A stretch of DNA of 64,000 nt from Symsagittifera roscoffensis (Eukaryota; Xenacoelomorpha; Acoela; Convolutidae): NCBI RefSeq assembly GCF_963678635.1, contig NC_087070.1, forward strand, positions 42,766,988 to 42,830,987. The letters run 5' to 3'. Made by a program: the position numbers and the translations under genes. Below the pieces are notes generated by a model, which did no database searches, was not told the origin of the DNA, and saw only the letters and a list, made by a program, of their open reading frames with translations. Positions 60,401 to 64,000 of this stretch are shown piece after piece (the stretch's first letter is position 1; each line of letters starts with the position of its first letter).

Positions 60401-62689
60401 AACCGGTTCCTGCGCAAAAGGCACAGTGTTGAGTTATAACCGATGNNNNNNNNNNNNNNNNNNNNNNNACTAGTCTCTGCTAGGCTCAATAGATCTAGGG
60501 TATACTGGTTTATTGCGGCTGCTGAAGTTCTCTTGGAGAGGCAACTAATTTCTAAGTTAAATTCAAATCTCTCTGGTGCTGAAATTACAAGTAATTTCAG
60601 CACTTACAAATAAGTGGGTTGTTAGTTAGATGGATCATGATTGGTTAATATTGAATACTTTACAGTGGTAAAATATCTAATTTATCCAATCATAAAATGT
60701 AGTTTAGATCAGGTTCCAGTGTGGTCTGACCACAGCTAATTGTGAAAATAAAAACTCGCACTGGAAAAAGGAACTAAAAATAACTACAAAAATATAGTAA
60801 GAAATGTATTTGGCTATAGACAATTTTCAGTAGAAATTTTGAATTTTTTTAAAATTCATCAACGATTTTTGGCAATTATATCTTTTAAGTAGACTTGGCT
60901 CCTGAGACCGCTCGCTTGAGCTGAAACAAGTAGTTTTTCATAGCTAAATTGTAGTTTTTACAGTTCAATTGGCAGATTTTTGCTCTGTTTGCTAGATTTA
61001 ATTGCAGTGTATTTATGTAACAACTTTGTATTCATGTCTCCATTTTGAGCCCTAAAGACTGAAAATTTTTGTAAATTTCTGTTTAAGTAATTTTGTAGAG
61101 CTTTCATTGTAAAGCTGATAATATGCATCAAAAATAGCTTAAAAATGCATCTTTTTGGACTAAAAGTTGAAACAAAAAAACACCACAAAAACTTGTGTTA
61201 TTATGATCATCTACAACCCAAACATTTCACACATGTGACAGCATTTTTTGGCTATCCTATCTGGCTGCATTAAACTTGGTATACTATATTTGAAAAATCC
61301 CGCTCATGACAATAAGCTTTAGTTTTTAGAGTTCTACTGGTATTAAATCGGGATTTAAAGTAAACCCAGCATTGAACGCTTAACGGCTTTTCAAAAAGGT
61401 GGGAGGGTCAACAAGTCGAAAGGCCAACAGGCCAAAAATGAATACCATTTTAACGAGCCAAAATTAAGATTAGCGGTCCTAGAAGCCAAAAAGCATGAAA
61501 AATGGGGTCTTTTAGCTTCGCGGCGATAACGGCTCTTATTTTTTTTATAGAATACTATCCTCCGTTGTCAAGGTTGAACTATGTAGGCACGACTGCCGGC
61601 CGCTGTTGTTACGTAGGCACGACTGCGTTGTTTCACTCATAATTGCCACTATTGTCATGAAATTATGTTAGGCACCAGCGATTTTGGGGGGACGCCTCTT
61701 TTATTTCAGAGATTCGACCCCCTGCTGACCCAAAAGGTAGCCCTTTGTACAATTTTGAGATCTCCATTTTTAGCAGACGGACCCTAATTTTTTTCTAATG
61801 GCGCCTTTGGCGCTAATGTATAGTAATAGAAAGCGCACGCCAAAAAAAACGCGATTTTTTGGTCGAAGTTTTCCAAAGAGCCTAAAACGCCTCTTTTGGC
61901 CTGTTTTTTCAAAATTTTGCCTGCGGCGTAGAAATTTTGGTCAAAATATGGTTTTAAGAGTGATTTGTGAGAAATCGGAAAATCAATTTGGTCTGACTCG
62001 AGTCGACCGTAAAAAAAGTCCTAGAACCGCCCCTGCTGTTAGCTTATGGTGGTTTGTAGATTTGGCGGTTTAATTGTTGAAATCTGTTTGTCAAAGACCC
62101 GCCTATTTTCACGTTACAGAATTTTTTTTTTTCATTTCAAAAACTTTTTTTTTGCAGGATATCAAGTTGAAGGTGTTGCCCAAATTGGTACCCGAAGGTC
62201 AAGAAGATGCCGCCACAATTATATTGGGAACATTCGTTCTCAATAATACTTCAGGCAAAACAGATGTGAACGCGCAGTTTTATCGTGAAAAACCTTTAGC
62301 GGTGCAAATTTGGAAAGAGATTGGAAGTGTATTCGTTAACCGACAGTGGATAAGCGACCAAAAACCCAGGGAAATCAGTGTAAGTGTTGAGAAATTTTCG
62401 GTCTTAGACGAAAACGAAGTTATAAATATGCAGGTCAAAATATCTACTCCTTATGTTGTAAACCTATCGTCAACGGGTATCGCTCTTAAACACGATGACT
62501 ACAACCGAACTGTGTTCGGAGATTACAACTTGATTCCAAACCACAATTATCCTTGCAGTTTAGTGTATCAAAAAGACAGTCAGCCGTTTTCCTTTTTGTA
62601 CCGAGATGGTGACGACGATTCTTGGTATGTTTCTTGGAATCCGGAGCTGACTGGAAGCAAGAGCAATGAATTGGCTCTCAGAAACAAAG
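42301..62689 (+). CDS. Host gene of unknown function, five exons seen, 3' end outside
   Basis: Exons: 42301-42475, 55282-55446, 57057-57200, 59051-59301 and 62158-62689, with GT..AG introns and consistent phases. The product begins MSFMVDVGANIAEMILGDIN. Exon 2 has a hydrophobic, possibly membrane-associated stretch (SLAYILSHAAVIEIACYAFG). Exon 3 is helical (LLTALNLLEHNQIEEAIEKF). Exon 4 carries LEKPRQSMIANELERDCFEI and KITYPYISEGKNWTD. Exon 5 is a long beta-rich segment. I do not recognise a named domain. It resembles, from memory only, uncharacterised invertebrate proteins with a helical N-terminal half and a YPYISE..WTD motif. No signal peptide is obvious. The first intron is 12.8 kb and packed with transposons. 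Confidence 0.8.
42882..43377 (+). mobile_element. MITE copy, GTTCCGAC/GTCGGAAC family
   Basis: Runs from CAGGGCGAAGCCCTGAATAT to CTTTCTCGAAAGTCGGAAC. The interior has CGCTTACGCGTTAAAAGTGC and the CGATATATATCGC core. Noncoding. Confidence 0.75.
43480..44412 (-). mobile_element. Inverted MITE copy with internal ~398-bp tandem duplication
   Basis: The same family in reverse, ending CTGATACGAGCAGTCTTG. Inside, the block starting CCCCTAGCCATTTTTGATCT occurs at 43568 and again at 43966, nearly identical over ~390 bp. Together with 42882-43377 it forms a large imperfect palindrome. Confidence 0.8.
44430..44767 (+). mobile_element. 5'-truncated MITE copy, same family
   Basis: Begins at the TTCGGCAAATAAGCTTCCTT part of the family and ends TTGTTACAAAAGTCGGAAC. 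The head with CGAAGCCCTGAAT is missing here because the neighbouring inverted copy abuts it. Confidence 0.7.
45235..46080 (-). pseudogene. RT palm and RNase H start of broken Gypsy copy
   Basis: 281 codons in the shifted frame. It contains YFTTMDLTYAYGQLPL, the FIDDILVV catalytic motif near 45821-45838, an LGHTITPTGITP segment, and the RNase H start IVCDASHNGLGAVLEQLGP to ELEMLAVVWG. It ends at the truncation point. Confidence 0.9.
45986..47650 (-). pseudogene. Gag-protease-RT segment of broken Gypsy copy
   Basis: 554 codons in frame with the preceding fragment. It has the capsid-like region (LSRKQFINESLEQFHSVLSG), an RGG-rich linker, zinc knuckles ending CNFCHKIGHFERTC, the protease VWIDSGSPISIF, and the RT start (KDGSVKLALESRELNKQVHK). 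The frame is lost after MDTVGQ at the poly-A run and the last ~25 residues are out of frame. Confidence 0.88.
47657..47932 (-). pseudogene. Gag N-terminal fragment of broken Gypsy copy
   Basis: 91 codons, with AQPAGLGGGKNPLGITGFWP and then MMWEFWINRFQWGMVAKHSL, the start typical of small Gypsy gag proteins. It stops at a TAA. The same frame reopens two codons later as the next segment, so the stop is a lesion. Confidence 0.75.
47933..53207. other. Intron 1 of host gene, right part
   Basis: AT-rich. The first ~200 bp may be the leader of the broken Gypsy copy. No exon, RNA gene or clear repeat was recognised in the rest; the short ORFs are low-complexity and overlap on both strands. Confidence 0.45.
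53208..54725. mobile_element. Unit with 162-bp inverted terminal arms enclosing a MITE
   Basis: Left arm 53208-53369 and right arm 54564-54725 are near-perfect reverse complements (for example GACAGTCTTCGCTTGAATTC and GAATTCAAGCGAAGACTGTC). The 1.2-kb interior holds a MITE copy at 53548-54078 and a G-rich stretch at about 54410-54460. No transposase is encoded, so it is either a non-autonomous TIR element or an inverted duplication. Confidence 0.8.
53548..54078 (+). mobile_element. MITE copy, GTTCCGAC/GTCGGAAC family (best kept)
   Basis: Begins CAAGACTGCTCGTATCAGGG and GAATGTTCCGACTGCC, ends CGTATCGAAAGTCGGAAC. The inverted 8-mers GTTCCGAC and GTCGGAAC mark both ends. The interior has CCGCTTACGCGTTAATAGCG and AATGATCACAGGTGAAATAT. 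Noncoding, ~530 bp. It is the best reference for the family here. Confidence 0.8.
55282..55446 (+). CDS. Unknown host gene, exon 2
   Basis: Acceptor TTTTCCAG, donor GTAGGT, phase 1 at both ends. Encodes GDSPKSLAYILSHAAVIEIA, then GFTSLDLSGLALVQLRMTLQ and KIQTMIS. The first half is hydrophobic, the second an amphipathic helix. G+C content and codon use stand out from the intron. Confidence 0.85.
55758..56355 (+). repeat. Diverged solo LTR of the giant-element family, with internal tandem duplication
   Basis: It starts TGGAATCAG, ends AACTCA and is flanked by ATAT on both sides (55754-55757, 56356-56359), a 4-bp target duplication. The body aligns with the 410-bp LTR (AACCAATTATGATCCAT, GAAAATAAGATAGCGTGA, AGACGGTGTAC). 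The 3' third is duplicated (about 55945-56140 and 56165-56355), explaining the 598-bp length. The palindrome at 55876-55899 is kept through paired changes. Confidence 0.88.
57057..57200 (+). CDS. Unknown host gene, exon 3
   Basis: Acceptor ATTTAG, phase 1 start. Encodes VILDTPLKTAIDKLLTALNL then EHNQIEEAIEKFKLVESDAI and QAFYYAK, all helical. The donor (AAAG followed by GTCTTT) is weak; the alternative is continued reading to a TGA at 57235, which would end the protein. Confidence 0.75.
57272..57712. mobile_element. hAT-like MITE with 8-bp target duplication
   Basis: 441 bp from CAGGGGCGGATCTAGG to ATCCGCCCCTG. Perfect 8-bp duplication CTAGTCAT at 57264-57271 and 57713-57720. The terminal motif and 8-bp duplication fit the hAT superfamily. 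The interior has long G and C tracts and the palindrome GGCGCCTAAGGCGCC, with no transposase. Relics lie at 8675, 18042, 21340, 59512 and 61676. Confidence 0.88.
57735..57813. repeat. Near-perfect hairpin (33-bp arms)
   Basis: 57735-57767 and 57781-57813 are reverse complements with one mismatch (CCTAAGCCAATCAGAATCGA mirrored by TCGATTCTGATTGGCTTAGG) and a 13-base loop. It lies just right of the hAT-like MITE. A second short hairpin with 11-bp arms (CTCACTTTATG / CATAAAGTGAG) is at 57900-57930. Confidence 0.85.
58675..58940. repeat. Poly-C minisatellite, four ~70-78 bp units
   Basis: Units starting AATGATAGCTGGTCATGAAG (58681, then ~58757, 58824 and 58902 with variants) each contain a run of 10-17 C and then GCAATGATACCTAGTAAC. 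C-tract lengths vary between units. Noncoding. Confidence 0.88.
59051..59301 (+). CDS. Unknown host gene, exon 4
   Basis: The acceptor is TTAGAG (59051 start, phase 1) or TTAG (59049); both give EIYATIVPFTLLEKPRQ. It continues MIANELERDCFEILEVQASV, then IGFFTFRKQSKRQ and KITYPYISEGKNWTD and ends at GTACGA in phase 0. The reading frame and G+C content stand out. Confidence 0.85.
59512..59705. mobile_element. hAT-like MITE relic
   Basis: CCAGGGCGGCTGTAGGTGGA at the start, CCCCCCTTGGTGTTATTTTA, then GTGGCGCCTTTGGCGCCAAT and GAAAGCGCGCCAAAAAATCC, the family interior. The end is lost. Confidence 0.55.
60044..60398 (+). mobile_element. Internally deleted MITE copy, GTTCCGAC/GTCGGAAC family
   Basis: Head (CTGCTCGTATCAAGACGAAG, GAATGTTCCGACTGCC) and tail (TTTCGTTACGAAAGTCGGAAC, shown in part) are present. 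The middle from CATCCCCCACA to the CTTACGCG block is missing, leaving ~355 bp. Confidence 0.75.
60430..60718 (-). repeat. Solo LTR of the giant-element family, with 23-N gap
   Basis: Minus orientation, from TGGAACC (60718) to its end at 60430, flanked by GTGT at 60426-60429 and 60719-60722. The N run 60446-60468 stands for about 145 bp when compared with the copy at 63080-63490. Apart from the gap it matches that copy. Confidence 0.85.
60446..60468. other. Assembly gap (23 N)
   Basis: Lies inside the solo LTR. By comparison with 63096-63240 about 145 bases are missing. Confidence 0.95.
60719..61230. repeat. Flank duplicated at 63491-64000
   Basis: The ~510 bp right of the solo LTR recur apparently unchanged to the end of the window, at an offset of 2772 bp. 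The ORF at 60958-61188 and the one at 63730-63960 are the same. Either a recent tandem duplication or unmerged haplotypes placed side by side. Confidence 0.9.
61676..62035. mobile_element. hAT-like MITE relic
   Basis: CAGCGATTTTGGGGGGACGC to AGAACCGCCCCTG, with CCCTTTGTACAATTTTGAGA and GGCGCCTTTGGCGC inside. Its right end lies 123 bp before the last host exon. Confidence 0.65.
62158..62689 (+). CDS. Unknown host gene, exon 5
   Basis: Acceptor TTTGCAG, phase 0; donor AAAG|GTAGAA at 62690. 177 codons starting DIKLKVLPKLVPEGQEDAAT, IILGTFVLNNTSG, later ISVSVEKFSVLDENEVINMQ, and FSFLYRDGDDDSWYVSWNPE. Mostly beta-strand-like with no motif I can name. The protein continues beyond. Confidence 0.88.
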
Positions 62690-62724
62690 GTAGAAGTATG
62701 ATAGATGGGTCGATAGACCATTCA

Positions 62725-63079
62725 AGCATTAAAAATTGGGTACCAAAATCAAAGTTCCCAGCTGTAGATCTTGCTGTTTTTTAACCCATCTCATAGTAGT
62801 ACTATCATCTCGTACTATTTTTAACCCATCTCGTACTATCATATAACTATTTGGTAAGTTTCTACTTTGTCGTATGTCGTCTCTGGTTCGAGGTCTTCTT
62901 CCAATTCCGGGTAGTTCTATTATCGTTCGGAATATTGGCTCTGATCTATTGAGTCGTAGAGACATTTCGATTAAATTATTGTCGTGTAACATTTTAAAAA
63001 TGTTTTGTCTAAATTCTAATCTATTTTTGGTTAGTTCTAAGCTATTAAGGTCTTGTTCGAGACTTATGGTCGCACCAGA
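62725..63079 (-). mobile_element. Internal part of a deleted giant-family copy
   Basis: Minus strand. 63079-62835 matches the primer site and leader of the giant element (23337-23600). Beyond a breakpoint marked by repeats of TTTTTAACCCATCTC, the remainder encodes DLQLGTLILVPNF, close to the DLKIGTFVLIPNF of the giant element's integrase C-terminus. This suggests a deletion joining leader to pol 3' end. It stops within ~40 bp of the host exon donor. Confidence 0.6.
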
Positions 63080-63490
63080 TGAGTTATAACCGATGGTCTT
63101 AACTCATAGAGTAATTTCGGATAGGGTACACCGTCTGCTCGTCACGCTATCTTATTTTCGGCCGGATAGATTCGTGCAACTTCTTAGTCTAATACCGATC
63201 CTAATCTTACTCTTATACTATTCTAGTCTCAGGTTGTTTAACTAGTCTCTGCTAGGCTCAATAGATCTAGGGTATACTGGTTTATTGCGGCTGCTGAAGT
63301 TCTCTTGGAGAGGCAACTAATTTCTAAGTTAAATTCAAATCTCTCTGGTGCTGAAATTACAAGTAATTTCAGCACTTACAAATAAGTGGGTTGTTAGTTA
63401 GATGGATCATGATTGGTTAATATTGAATACTTTACAGTGGTAAAATATCTAATTTATCCAATCATAAAATGTAGTTTAGATCAGGTTCCA
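63080..63490 (-). repeat. LTR of the deleted giant-family copy
   Basis: Minus orientation, TGGAACC at 63490 to AACTCA at 63080, 411 bp. It differs from the giant LTR mainly in the last ~25 bp. On its right it is flanked by GTGT and the same sequence as the solo LTR at 60430-60718. Confidence 0.9.
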
Positions 63491-64000
63491 GTGTGGTCTG
63501 ACCACAGCTAATTGTGAAAATAAAAACTCGCACTGGAAAAAGGAACTAAAAATAACTACAAAAATATAGTAAGAAATGTATTTGGCTATAGACAATTTTC
63601 AGTAGAAATTTTGAATTTTTTTAAAATTCATCAACGATTTTTGGCAATTATATCTTTTAAGTAGACTTGGCTCCTGAGACCGCTCGCTTGAGCTGAAACA
63701 AGTAGTTTTTCATAGCTAAATTGTAGTTTTTACAGTTCAATTGGCAGATTTTTGCTCTGTTTGCTAGATTTAATTGCAGTGTATTTATGTAACAACTTTG
63801 TATTCATGTCTCCATTTTGAGCCCTAAAGACTGAAAATTTTTGTAAATTTCTGTTTAAGTAATTTTGTAGAGCTTTCATTGTAAAGCTGATAATATGCAT
63901 CAAAAATAGCTTAAAAATGCATCTTTTTGGACTAAAAGTTGAAACAAAAAAACACCACAAAAACTTGTGTTATTATGATCATCTACAACCCAAACATTTC

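Noticed and set aside
60958-61188. 76-aa ORF, also at 63730-63960
   Set aside because: Two identical copies come from the local duplication, not from conservation; AT-rich and without a family signature.
1-64000. tRNA, rRNA or CRISPR arrays
   Set aside because: None recognised on either strand; the tandem repeats found have no spacer structure.

Overview
The window is AT-rich invertebrate (metazoan) nuclear DNA. The evidence is spliced genes with GT..AG introns of kilobase length, an R7-type RGS gene, several LTR retrotransposons, and many short non-autonomous DNA transposons and foldbacks. I cannot name the phylum from sequence alone. Two assembly gaps are present: 200 N at 18480-18679 and 23 N at 60446-60468.

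Layout. (1) 596-17762, minus strand: seven exons of an R7-family RGS protein (DEP, linker helices, GGL-like segment, RGS box). All exon phases agree. The gene runs out of the window on the left and its 5' end was not found. Its introns carry foldbacks, minisatellites and MITE relics. (2) 18779-20639: a compact unit in which a BEL/Pao-type integrase ORF (zinc finger, DDE core, C-terminal domain) lies between ~135-bp terminal inverted repeats about 96% identical. That is the layout of a cut-and-paste transposon, not a retrotransposon. (3) 22927-41839: an 18.9-kb Ty3/Gypsy-class LTR element with 410-bp LTRs differing at about three positions and a 4-bp target duplication (GCAT). It carries a basic ORF before gag; gag-protease-RT-RNase H-integrase; then an accessory cassette of two small membrane ORFs (the second followed, after a TAA, by a ~380-codon ORF lacking ATG), an 872-aa Env-like glycoprotein ORF and a 602-aa ORF with no recognised relative. 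A 158-codon antisense ORF lies before the 3' LTR. (4) 42301-62689, plus strand: five exons of a host gene of unknown function, continuing to the right. One intron holds a broken minus-strand Gypsy copy (45235-47932). Others hold hAT-like MITEs, a second MITE family and LTRs related to the giant element.

How the parts relate. LTRs of the giant family recur as a diverged solo LTR (55758-56355, TSD ATAT), a gapped solo LTR (60430-60718, TSD GTGT) and an internally deleted copy (62725-63490). All intact insertions use 4-bp target duplications. A stem-loop inside the LTR is kept by paired base changes in the diverged copy. The giant copy is young but not intact: one TGA between RT and RNase H, two opposite frame changes in homopolymers and one TAA in the accessory region.

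Most exciting candidates: the giant retroelement with its coupled accessory cassette and unknown ORFs, and the Pao-type integrase enclosed by terminal inverted repeats.
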